In this document: positions 6,221-12,897 of the stretch, piece by piece
Layout of the letters: each line of letters opens with the position of its first letter
Position numbering within the stretch: position 1 is the first letter of the stretch
Origin: Thermoanaerobacteraceae bacterium
GTDB lineage: Bacteria > Bacillota > Desulfotomaculia > Desulfotomaculales > Ammonificaceae
Length of the DNA stretch: 12,942 bases
NCBI GenBank assembly: GCA_030016455.1
Contig: JASEJH010000008.1
Span: 4,356 to 17,297 of the forward strand
Reading direction: 5' to 3'
The notes under the pieces: model-generated
What the model saw: the letters and a program-made list of their open reading frames with translations, nothing else
What the model was told of the DNA's origin: nothing
Database searches by the model: none
Position numbers and translations under genes: made by a program

Positions 6221-7222
6221 ATGCGCCTTTTATTTGTCACCGACACCCACCTGCGAGGGGTGGCGCCGCGCAACCGGACGGACGACTTCGTGGCGACGCT
6301 GAAGGCAAAACTTCAAGAAGTCGTTGCCTTGGCAAACGAGTTGCAGGTGGCGGCGGTCCTCCACGGCGGGGACGTCTTCGACGTCCCGATGCCGGGCCTG
6401 GCGGCGACGGGGGAGTTTGCTTCCGTCCTGCAAAGGCTGGAGGCCCCGCTGTACGTCGTACCCGGCAACCACGACCTGCACGGGCAGAACCCTGCCTCCC
6501 TGATGCGGACCCTTCTCGGTTTTCTCGGGCGGTGGGGGGTAGTGCGGCTGCTGGATAAAGAGCCGGTTTATCTGGACGACGGCAACGTCAGGGTTCAGGT
6601 TACCGGCGCCCCTTTCCATTTCGCGATTGACGACGGCGGCGGGGACTATATCGTGAAGAAGCGAAACTGCGACGTGGCGGTTCATATTTGCCACGGGGCA
6701 CTGCTGAACAAGGATTTCGGGCCCATGGTCAAGTACACGCTGATTGACGATATCGCCCCGCTCACGGAGGCCGACTACACCCTCTGCGGGCATTACCACC
6801 TGGGTTTCACAGACGTCTGCCGCGACGGGAAGTGGTTTTTGAATCCGGGGGCCCTGGTGCGGCTCTCGGCGAGCCCGGGGGAAATATCCCGGGACCCCGC
6901 GGTCGTGGTGCTGTTTGTGGAAGGAGAAAAGGCCCGCCACGAAACAGTCAGGCTGAAGAGCGCCCGGCCGGGCTCCGAGGTGCTCGACCGCAGCGGGTTG
7001 GAAGAGGCGGCTTTCCGGGCCAGGAAGCGCCAGGAGTTCCTCCAGACGGTCCGGCAGATAACGTCGGAAGCGGGCTTCCTGTCGCGCACCGACCCGCAGG
7101 CGATCCTTGATCAGGTCCTGGAGAAAATGAAGGAGCGGCCGGAATTCGCCCGGTTGCAGGCTGAGGTGGCGGCGCTTTGGGCCGAGGTGTTGGAGGAGGA
7201 AGAAAAGGGTTGCGGCGGCTGA
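6221..7222 (+). CDS. Mre11/SbcD-type metallophosphoesterase nuclease
   Basis: A 333-residue calcineurin-fold nuclease with the complete Mre11 motif set: DTH (D8, H10), GGDVFD (D51), GNHD (N83, H84, D85), HICHG (H158) and GHYH (H191, H193). These bind two Mn ions in Mre11/SbcD, which acts as endonuclease and 3'-5' exonuclease together with Rad50/SbcC. The C-terminal part (about residues 265-333) is helical and charged (AAFRARKRQEFLQTVRQI), where Mre11 proteins carry the Rad50-binding helices. ATG 6221 has GGAGG at 6211-6215, 5 nt away. The end overlaps the Rad50 N-half start by 13 nt, suggesting translational coupling. At 333 residues it is shorter than Escherichia coli SbcD (400) and closer to archaeal and phage forms. 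Confidence 0.93.
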   Translation: MRLLFVTDTHLRGVAPRNRTDDFVATLKAKLQEVVALANELQVAAVLHGGDVFDVPMPGLAATGEFASVLQRLEAPLYVVPGNHDLHGQNPASLMRTLLGFLGRWGVVRLLDKEPVYLDDGNVRVQVTGAPFHFAIDDGGGDYIVKKRNCDVAVHICHGALLNKDFGPMVKYTLIDDIAPLTEADYTLCGHYHLGFTDVCRDGKWFLNPGALVRLSASPGEISRDPAVVVLFVEGEKARHETVRLKSARPGSEVLDRSGLEEAAFRARKRQEFLQTVRQITSEAGFLSRTDPQAILDQVLEKMKERPEFARLQAEVAALWAEVLEEEEKGCGG

Positions 7223-8646
7223 AACGGGTCATCCTGGAAAACTTCCAGTCGCACCGCCAGACGGAAATCGTCCTGGCGCCCACCGTCTCGGCCCTGATCG
7301 GCGAGTCGGACCAGGGAAAGTCGGCGGTCGTCAGGGCGCTCCGGTGGCTTTTTTACAACAAGCCGCAGGGAGCGGACTTCGTGCGGGTGGGGGCGGACTC
7401 CTGCCGGGTGGCGGCGGAGTTTGACGACGGTGTAACGGTAATCCGGGAGAAAAGGGGCCGGGTCAACCGCTATGAGATCCGCCATCCCGGCAGGGAGCCG
7501 GAGGTGCTGGAAAGTGTCGGCCGGGAAGTCCCGGCCCAGGTCCGGGAAGTGGTGGAGATTCACCCGCTCAAACTTGAGGGGGCCAGCTTTGAGCTCCACG
7601 TGGCGCACCAGCTGGACCCGCCCTTTTTATTAAAGGAAACCCCGGCGGTGCGGGCCCGGGCGGTTGGGCACCTGTCGGGAACCGACCTTTTCGACGCGGC
7701 GGACAAGCGCGCGGCACGGAAGTTATCGGACCTGTCCCGGCTGCGGCGGGAACTGGAAGAAAAGGCGGCCTCCCTGGAAGCGGAAATGGCGGGTTTTGGC
7801 GATCTGGAAGAACTGGAGGCGCGTCTGGCAAGGTCCACGGAACTTTTCCGTCTGGGTGAGGATGCCGGGGTGCGGGCCGCCCGGCTTGCCGGGCTGAAGG
7901 GAAAATTGGCGCAGGTGAAGCAGGAATTGGCTGAGATGGAGGACCTGCTGCGGGCGCTTCCGCAGGCGGAGAAGCTTGAAAGCGTTTACGCGGCGGTATC
8001 CGGGTTGGCGTTGCGCCGCGAGCGAATCAGGACCTTGAAGGAACGCAGGGAAAGGGTGCAGGAAAGCCTGAACCGGGCCAGGGAGGCTCTGGGGGCGACC
8101 GCGCGGGTGCCGGAAGCGGAGGCTGCCGTGGCCGCGGTGGAACGTTTTCAAGGCCTGGCGCTGTGTTACCGGCGGCGGGCGGCACTTCATGGCGAAAAAG
8201 AAAGAGTCGGTCTGGTGCTGGCGGGTCTGGCCGCGTTGCCGGAGGCGGAAGAGGCTGCCCGGCACTTAACCGGGTTAAGTGCCGGGCTTGGCCGTTTGCG
8301 TGAGCGGCACGGGCGATGGCTGGAAACACGCAACCGCGTTGCGCGTACCGAGGCGGTGCTTGCGCGGCTGACCGGTATACCGGCGGCGGAACGGCTGTTG
8401 GCCACCGGGACCGAGAACGTAAACCGGACGAAGCGGCTCGGAGAAATCTGCGGGCGGTACGGCCGGTTGCAGCGGGAAATTTTAAGGCTTGCAGCCCAGG
8501 GCCGGGACGCCCAGGCCGAGATCGGGCGCCGGGGCAGGGAACTCCGGGAGCTCTTGCTGAAGGCCAACCGCTGTCCGCTTTGTCTCACCCCGTTGTCCGG
8601 GCCGCAGGTGGAGGCGATTGTCGAAAGGATGAAGGATGAAGGATGA
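7210..8646 (+). CDS. Rad50/SbcC-like ATPase, N-terminal half (Walker A, coil, CxxC)
   Basis: A 478-residue protein that carries only the N-terminal half of a Rad50-type SMC-like ATPase. LKRVILENFQSH opens the ABC head; Walker A GESDQGKS is at 31-38, followed by AVVRALRWLFYN; the Q-loop region HVAHQLDPPFLL is at 130-141 (Q134). From about residue 160 on the protein is helical and coiled-coil-like, made of four or five similar segments beginning LPQAE, VPEAE, LPEAE, IPAAE (prolines 251, 301, 344, 391). It ends with CPLC at 455-458, a zinc-hook-like pair. Walker B is absent and is found in the gene at 8949. Start TTG 7210 has GGAGGAGGA at 7192-7200; an upstream in-frame TTG (7177) would add an unlikely GRGVGGGRKG. 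The stop lies in a GGATGAA repeat. The head motifs resemble phage-type Rad50 proteins (inference from memory of the family). Confidence 0.88.
   Translation: MRRLKRVILENFQSHRQTEIVLAPTVSALIGESDQGKSAVVRALRWLFYNKPQGADFVRVGADSCRVAAEFDDGVTVIREKRGRVNRYEIRHPGREPEVLESVGREVPAQVREVVEIHPLKLEGASFELHVAHQLDPPFLLKETPAVRARAVGHLSGTDLFDAADKRAARKLSDLSRLRRELEEKAASLEAEMAGFGDLEELEARLARSTELFRLGEDAGVRAARLAGLKGKLAQVKQELAEMEDLLRALPQAEKLESVYAAVSGLALRRERIRTLKERRERVQESLNRAREALGATARVPEAEAAVAAVERFQGLALCYRRRAALHGEKERVGLVLAGLAALPEAEEAARHLTGLSAGLGRLRERHGRWLETRNRVARTEAVLARLTGIPAAERLLATGTENVNRTKRLGEICGRYGRLQREILRLAAQGRDAQAEIGRRGRELRELLLKANRCPLCLTPLSGPQVEAIVERMKDEG
8257..8287. repeat. Perfect 31-nt palindrome inside the Rad50 N-half gene, copy 2
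   Basis: GCCCGGCACTTAACC (8257-8271) is the exact reverse complement of GGTTAAGTGCCGGGC (8273-8287) around a single central G. The outer nine bases of each arm (CCCGGCACT) are identical to the intergenic palindrome at 1462-1488. It encodes residues A350 to the start of L360, ARHLTGLSAG, in the third coil repeat, a glycine-containing stretch unlike the charged helix around it. Either a dispersed palindromic element inserted in frame or a coincidence of codons; the sequence match favours the former. Confidence 0.75.
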
Positions 8647-8647
8647 A
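8627..8647. repeat. Three perfect tandem GGATGAA heptamers at the end of the Rad50 N-half gene
   Basis: Units at 8627-8633, 8634-8640 and 8641-8647. Because seven is not a multiple of three, each unit is read in a different frame (ATG, then GAT, then TGA) and the third supplies the stop codon 8644-8646. Gain or loss of a unit by slippage would move the stop and change the C-terminus. Confidence 0.8.
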
Positions 8648-8664
8648 GGGGCAGGGATAGAGGT

Positions 8665-8946
8665 ATGGAGGATTTTGAAAAGGCCCTGGGGCGGCTGAGA
8701 GAAGGGATTGAGCGGGCCAAGCGGCTGCGGGAACAGGCGACGGCGCGTAAAGAGGTCCTGGAGCAGCAGTTGCGGGAAATCGAGGCGGAGATCCGGGCCC
8801 AGGGAGTGGAGCCGGAGCGGCTCGAGGAAGAGATCGCCCGGCTGGAGGCGGAGGCGCGCCAGGCTCTGGCGGAGGCGGAAAAGCTGATTCCCTGGGAACT
8901 CCTCCAGCGGGCGGAGGACAACCGTGGCCCGGGCGGGAGGAAGTAG
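8665..8946 (+). CDS. Small coiled-coil protein between the two Rad50 halves
   Basis: A 93-residue, strongly charged protein that is coiled coil along almost its whole length (residues 3-75: heptads of Leu/Ile/Ala between Glu and Arg), with one break at QGVEPERL and an IPWELL segment before a non-helical tail. No enzymatic motif. It lies in the same frame as the upstream Rad50 N-half, separated by one TGA and six sense codons (8647-8664). The ribosome binding site is modest (AGGGAT at 8653-8658), and the next gene starts 2 nt after its stop. The likely role is the returning strand of the Rad50 coil or a subunit of the complex; this is inference from position and composition. I do not recognise a named family. 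Confidence 0.75.
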   Translation: MEDFEKALGRLREGIERAKRLREQATARKEVLEQQLREIEAEIRAQGVEPERLEEEIARLEAEARQALAEAEKLIPWELLQRAEDNRGPGGRK

Positions 8947-8948
8947 CG

Positions 8949-9614
8949 GTGCCGGAAAGGGAAGCAATCGGCCAGGGAGTGGAAAAGTTTGGGGAATACG
9001 TGCGCCGGCGCCGGTGGGAGTTCGAGCGCCTGGCTGCGGAGAGACGGGCCGTAGAGGAGAAGCTGGCGGAAGTCCGGGCAAAGGAAGCGGTCTTAACCCA
9101 GGCCCGGGAGGTTTTTCAGCTTGCCGGCGAGACGGCGCGGGAGCAAGCCAAACAAAGCGTGGAACGGGTGGTTACCTGGGCGCTGCAAGCCGTTTTCGGA
9201 CCGGAAATTTCCTTTGTAGTCTCGCTGGAAGAACGGCGTGACCAGCCCGAAGCCGACTTCGCCGTGGTCAGCACCTACGGCGGTACGACGCCGGTGCGGA
9301 CCGAGCCGATGGAGGCGCGCGGCGGCGGCATCGTGGACGTGATCTCGCTGGCCCTGCGTAGCGTGCTGCTGGAACGCACCCGGATGGGCGGGCCGCTGGT
9401 GCTCGATGAACCGGGAAAGCACGTGAGTGAGGAATACTCCCGCGCTTTGGGGGAGTTCATCCGGGCGATCAGCGAGGATACCGGCCGGCAGGTGATCCTG
9501 GTTACCCACAACAGCGAGCTTGCCGAAACGGCGGAGGTGGCCTACCGGGTAGAGCTTAAGAACGGCGAAAGCCACGTTTATCCGGTAGGCAGTAACCCGC
9601 CGCACCGCTCTTGA
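8949..9614 (+). CDS. Rad50/SbcC-like ATPase, C-terminal half (signature, Walker B, H-loop)
   Basis: A 221-residue protein that supplies the C-terminal ABC half-site. Residues 10-70 are a short helical coil; EARGGGIVDVISLALR at 122-137 sits where Rad50 has its LSGGQ-type signature; PLVLDEPGKHVS at 149-160 is Walker B with the catalytic E154 and D-loop; QVILVTHNSEL at 181-191 contains the switch histidine H187. No Walker A is present. Together with the N-half it makes one complete head. GTG 8949 has GGGAGG at 8935-8940, 8 nt away, and starts 2 nt after the small coil gene, so co-translation is expected. The three parts sum to 792 residues, somewhat short of a typical single-chain Rad50/SbcC. 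It ends the operon. The GGG signature variant resembles phage-type Rad50 homologues. Confidence 0.88.
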   Translation: MPEREAIGQGVEKFGEYVRRRRWEFERLAAERRAVEEKLAEVRAKEAVLTQAREVFQLAGETAREQAKQSVERVVTWALQAVFGPEISFVVSLEERRDQPEADFAVVSTYGGTTPVRTEPMEARGGGIVDVISLALRSVLLERTRMGGPLVLDEPGKHVSEEYSRALGEFIRAISEDTGRQVILVTHNSELAETAEVAYRVELKNGESHVYPVGSNPPHRS

Positions 9615-9648
9615 TTCTGTCGTAGGACGTCCTGAAAAGCGCGAAAAA

Positions 9649-9672
9649 GTCCCGCCAAAATAACGGCGGGAC
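9649..9672 (-). terminator. Intrinsic terminator of the minus-strand surface-protein gene
   Basis: GTCCCGCC (9649-9656) and GGCGGGAC (9665-9672) form an 8-bp GC-rich stem with an 8-nt loop. On the minus strand the stem is followed by TTTTT (9644-9648), the classical intrinsic form, about 40 nt after the stop of the gene at 9712. On the plus strand it is followed by AAAA and would not be a standard terminator for the rad50 operon. Confidence 0.8.
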
Positions 9673-9701
9673 AAAATGAGAATCCCGTTATTCTTGTGTT
9701 T
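9667..9701 (+). terminator. Possible weak plus-strand terminator for the rad50 operon
   Basis: CGGGA (9667-9671) can pair with TCCCG (9683-9687), followed by the T-rich TTATTCTTGTGTTT. The stem is only 5 bp and is mutually exclusive with the stronger hairpin at 9649-9672, so this is a weak call. Confidence 0.25.
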
Positions 9702-9711
9702 GGTTTGTCTG

Positions 9712-12700
9712 CTACGGGGTTACCGTTGCCGTTCTGGTGGCGGCGTCCCACGCGACTTTTGCGCCGAGGGATTCGCTGATGAAGCGCACCGGAACGAGGG
9801 TTCGCCCGTCCACGATCTTGCTTGGAACGTCGAGCGCCACCGCTTTGCCGTCAACGTACCCGACCATTTCCCCGATACGCAGCACCACCGTCCGGGAACC
9901 TTTTTGGCCGTTGACCGTCCGGGTTTTTTCGTTCCAGCTGACACTGGCACCCAGGGCTTCAAAAAGCGCGCGCAACGGTACCAGCAGCCGGTTCTTCTCG
10001 ATTACCGGCGGAACGTCGGTCGCTATCACTCTGTCCCCGGCGACGAGCGTGACGTCTGGCGGCCCGATGCGCGGCACCGTTGGCATGGGTTCAATTACTA
10101 TCGGCCTTCCTTGCCCGTAAACAACCCCTACGCTCTCCTGGCCGACGCCGTTTATTGCCTTGACCCAAACCTGCCAGGCCGGTCCGAGTAACACCGGGGA
10201 GGGAAGGGAAACCGCCGGATTTTCGTATTCCAGGTTTCTCCCCACCGTCCGCCACGTAAGAAGGTCCGGTGCCTCCATGCTGGCCAGGCGCGAACCGGCA
10301 GCTACCCGGTACTCGGCCACTCCCGACTCGCTGTCGCGCACCTCCTCCCACAAGACCTTCAAGGGAGAGGTGTTTATAACCCTTGGCTGGGGTGCCGGCG
10401 GCGGGGTGGTGTCGGTAAAGTGGACCACGCAGGTCGCCGTTGCCGCACCCCCGGTATTACCTGCCTGGTCCCGTGCCTGCAGCTTGAGGGTGTAAGTTCT
10501 ACCGTCACGCAGGTAAGGCAGGTCTCTTAGAACCAGCGTGCCGTCCTGGAGGTCGGAGGGCTTGAAATCTGTTGTAAACACCGTTAGGCTTAGCGGGTAC
10601 AGGTGGGAAGGCAACAGCCGGTCGGCGAAAAGCTCCGCCGCAGACGTCAGGACACTACCCCCAGCGAGGGACTGTAGACTCATGAAGCCCGCAGTGCCGC
10701 CGGCGGGAGCCAGGGATAGCTGTTCCGTAATCCACAGTTTATAGCTTCCGATCCCGGAGCCTTCATCCTGCCCTTCGAGCGATATCCGGAAGGAATTTGG
10801 ATAGTTAACTACTGTTCCTGTGGGAGCGGGTTCTAGCGGCCTGGGCCGGCCCACCTTCCAAGAAAACACCTGAAGGTTGGTGGCGGTCACCTGGCTGAAT
10901 TCCCGGATGGTCACGGCAGGCGGCCTCACGTCCACCGTAATTCCGTCCGAGGAGCCGGCGGCCGACCAGCCGGCGACATTCCGAGCCTTGACTTCCACGT
11001 AGTACGTGTACCCATGTTGGAGCGGTATCGCGGCCCGTACGTGGGTTGCCGGACCCGCCGAGGTCCAGTTAAGGACCGTCGTTGACGCCCCGGCCCCCGT
11101 TCGCCGGATTACGCGGTACTGGTATTCCAGCACCGGGTTGTACTCAGAACCTGCTGTTGGCGGCACGTTCCAGGAGGCGTAAAGTTCACCCGCTTTCGCC
11201 GACCATTCTCCCTCGTCGGCCACCAGCGGCGCCGCCGGCGGCAGAGGTCTCAACTGTCCCGGCGGCAGGTGGACTTCCGCGGAGAACGCGCGCCGGGCCG
11301 GCTCTTCGAGCGTTACTGTGAAGTCGGCTGCCGTTTCGTCCCCGTCGCCGTCCGATTCGTACCAGGCGGCTCCATAGCGGAAGCCGTTGGTATGCACAGA
11401 CCCGAGGCTACCGATTGCTTCCGGTGGGCCGTCCGCAAACCAGTATTTTCTGCCCAGGTCGCGGGCGATGTCGCACTGGTCGTCGCCGCCCCGGAAACTC
11501 GGCAGGACGCCGCCCCCGACGCAGTCCTCGTCCCAGATGGCGATTTCCAGCCGGACGTGGCCGTCATCGGGGTGCATCGGAGCCAAGGTCAGCCAGTTGG
11601 TGGGCGAAATGTCGTCATCATCTTCATGCATTGCCTCGAGGTATTCCAGGCCGTCCACCTTGATTTTTGCGTAAAAATCAGCCTGCCCGCCGGGGTCAAT
11701 ATCCCAGACCGAGTCGTTGTCGGTCTGGCGCACCCTGGTGATCCTTACCTTCAGCCACTTCTGCCTTTCGGGGTAAGTGACGCCCAGCGGCACTGCGAGG
11801 CCGGGATCCGGGTCGGCGGTTACCAGCGGGGCGTACTCTTTCCACTTGGCGATGTAATTCCGGCCGGCAAAAAGCAGGTATACAGGGCCGATTGCCGCCG
11901 TATCGTCGCGGGACTTGCTTGACGGTCCCTTCCAGTGGCCTTCGTACCACGACATGTACCTGATGAACGACTTTTCCGCAGCGATGCTGGCGGAGGAGTA
12001 GCTTCTGGCCCGCGCCCAGAAATCATCGCTCACCCAGGAACGCACCAGGTCCGCCCACTGCCAGCTGGCGTAAAAGGCTTCGCGGTATGCCCGCTCAAAG
12101 TGAGGACGGCCGGCGTAATCTTTATTGAGCCTGTCGTGGGACCGCGTTCCGGTGGTATGGGTGTATATTTCGCCTGTTCGCTTCTCTGCTTCAGGCACGT
12201 CGAGCCAGGTGGCATCACCCCCCCAATCCCGCTCTGCCCAATTGGAGTGGGCGTAAAAGTCCTGCACCTGGTGCAGCGACATTCCCAGGACGGCTAACAG
12301 GCCGGCCGCGTCGTTTCGCCGCTCAGCTTCCCTGACGGCGTTATAGGTGCCCTTAATCAGTCTCTCCCAAGCAGCGGCCACCGGGTTGTAGTTCGCCAGG
12401 TTGTCAAAATGCATATGGGTGTCTGAAGCGTTCCGCAACGCCGCCGGCCCGTACAGGTTACCCCAGTCATCGTCCAGATGAAGTGCCTGTACTGTTTCGT
12501 CGGCGATCACGGTCTTGGCCGATTCGAAGCCGTCGTTATAGTAATTACTTATCTCCACCGTCCCGATGGCGCCCTCGCCGAAGGATTCTTTCAGAAGCAC
12601 CTCCCTGGTTAGGTCAAAATGGTAACCGGTGTCGAACGCCCACGCCGGAAGACACCACAAGAAAAGAGAAGCCAGGATGATACAGGGAAGTAAACTGGCC

Positions 12701-12723
12701 TCCCACGACCTGTCAAATCTCAT
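9712..12723 (-). CDS. Secreted multidomain protein: Zn phospholipase C/Het-C-like domain, FN3-like repeats, Cu-amine-oxidase-N-like domain
   Basis: A 1003-residue exported protein. Residues 1-29 are a signal peptide (RFDR, hydrophobic ILASLFLW, cleavage near AWA). Residues 30-300 resemble the zinc phospholipase C/Het-C fold: GYHFD (H35), DTHMHFD (D101, H103, H105) and LHQVQDFYAHSNW (H151, D155, H159) match the His/Asp metal ligands. Residues 320-430 look beta-rich with a DIDPGGQADF acidic loop and could be C2-like. FN3-like repeats follow (about 496-602, then two more to about 890), and residues 905-1003 hold two LVPLRALFEALGASVSW / LVPVRFISESLGAKVAW units of a copper-amine-oxidase-N-type domain. 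ATG 12723 is preferred over ATG 12840 because AGGAGTGG (12728-12735) and the signal peptide fit it. Whether it cleaves phospholipids is unproven. It is monocistronic, ending at a terminator. Confidence 0.85.
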   Translation of the reverse strand: MRFDRSWEASLLPCIILASLFLWCLPAWAFDTGYHFDLTREVLLKESFGEGAIGTVEISNYYNDGFESAKTVIADETVQALHLDDDWGNLYGPAALRNASDTHMHFDNLANYNPVAAAWERLIKGTYNAVREAERRNDAAGLLAVLGMSLHQVQDFYAHSNWAERDWGGDATWLDVPEAEKRTGEIYTHTTGTRSHDRLNKDYAGRPHFERAYREAFYASWQWADLVRSWVSDDFWARARSYSSASIAAEKSFIRYMSWYEGHWKGPSSKSRDDTAAIGPVYLLFAGRNYIAKWKEYAPLVTADPDPGLAVPLGVTYPERQKWLKVRITRVRQTDNDSVWDIDPGGQADFYAKIKVDGLEYLEAMHEDDDDISPTNWLTLAPMHPDDGHVRLEIAIWDEDCVGGGVLPSFRGGDDQCDIARDLGRKYWFADGPPEAIGSLGSVHTNGFRYGAAWYESDGDGDETAADFTVTLEEPARRAFSAEVHLPPGQLRPLPPAAPLVADEGEWSAKAGELYASWNVPPTAGSEYNPVLEYQYRVIRRTGAGASTTVLNWTSAGPATHVRAAIPLQHGYTYYVEVKARNVAGWSAAGSSDGITVDVRPPAVTIREFSQVTATNLQVFSWKVGRPRPLEPAPTGTVVNYPNSFRISLEGQDEGSGIGSYKLWITEQLSLAPAGGTAGFMSLQSLAGGSVLTSAAELFADRLLPSHLYPLSLTVFTTDFKPSDLQDGTLVLRDLPYLRDGRTYTLKLQARDQAGNTGGAATATCVVHFTDTTPPPAPQPRVINTSPLKVLWEEVRDSESGVAEYRVAAGSRLASMEAPDLLTWRTVGRNLEYENPAVSLPSPVLLGPAWQVWVKAINGVGQESVGVVYGQGRPIVIEPMPTVPRIGPPDVTLVAGDRVIATDVPPVIEKNRLLVPLRALFEALGASVSWNEKTRTVNGQKGSRTVVLRIGEMVGYVDGKAVALDVPSKIVDGRTLVPVRFISESLGAKVAWDAATRTATVTP

Positions 12724-12727
12724 ATTT

Positions 12728-12735
12728 CCACTCCT
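12728..12735 (-). promoter_or_regulatory. Ribosome binding site that fixes the start of the surface-protein gene
   Basis: AGGAGTGG on the minus strand, with the AGGAG core 7 nt before ATG 12721-12723. The frame is open further up to an ATG in the hairpin loop at 12838-12840, but that codon has no ribosome binding site and would bury the signal peptide. Confidence 0.75.
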
Positions 12736-12817
12736 GGTACAGGTTTTATGTGCCGGTCGGTGTCTTGCAGAAAACGATACACTGAAAAATTTGAGGTTCG
12801 GGGCCTTCTGGTAGCAT

Positions 12818-12851
12818 TTTAGAAACCCTTCGGGGGTCATGGGTTTCTAAA
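12818..12851 (-). promoter_or_regulatory. Perfect 11-bp hairpin in the leader of the surface-protein gene
   Basis: TTTAGAAACCC and GGGTTTCTAAA are exact reverse complements (12818-12828 and 12841-12851) with a 12-nt loop. It sits about 40-75 nt into a predicted leader of about 165 nt. I could not match the leader to a riboswitch class I know. No long T-run follows, so it is not an obvious attenuator; it may be mRNA-stabilising or part of a larger structure. Confidence 0.6.
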
Positions 12852-12897
12852 GAGGCGGCTCCCTGCTGGAACATCAATCTTTATGCAGGCTGACCAA

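Noticed and set aside
7177..7209. Earlier TTG start for the Rad50 N-half
   Set aside because: Would add a glycine/arginine-rich tail, and the purine-rich ribosome binding site lies after it; TTG 7210 gives the normal N-terminus.
8944..8951. Programmed -1 frameshift joining the coil gene to the Rad50 C-half
   Set aside because: The frame relation allows it, but I see no slippery heptamer or downstream structure, and the C-half has a good ribosome binding site of its own.
9676..10191. Plus-strand 171-residue frame under the surface-protein gene
   Set aside because: Antisense to the well-supported copper-amine-oxidase-N-like domain; no ribosome binding site or motif.
11269..11922. Plus-strand 217-residue frame
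   Set aside because: Antisense to the middle of the surface-protein gene, whose frame runs unbroken across it.
12724..12840. Longer start (ATG in the hairpin loop) for the surface protein
   Set aside because: No ribosome binding site, and it would place 39 residues before a good signal peptide.
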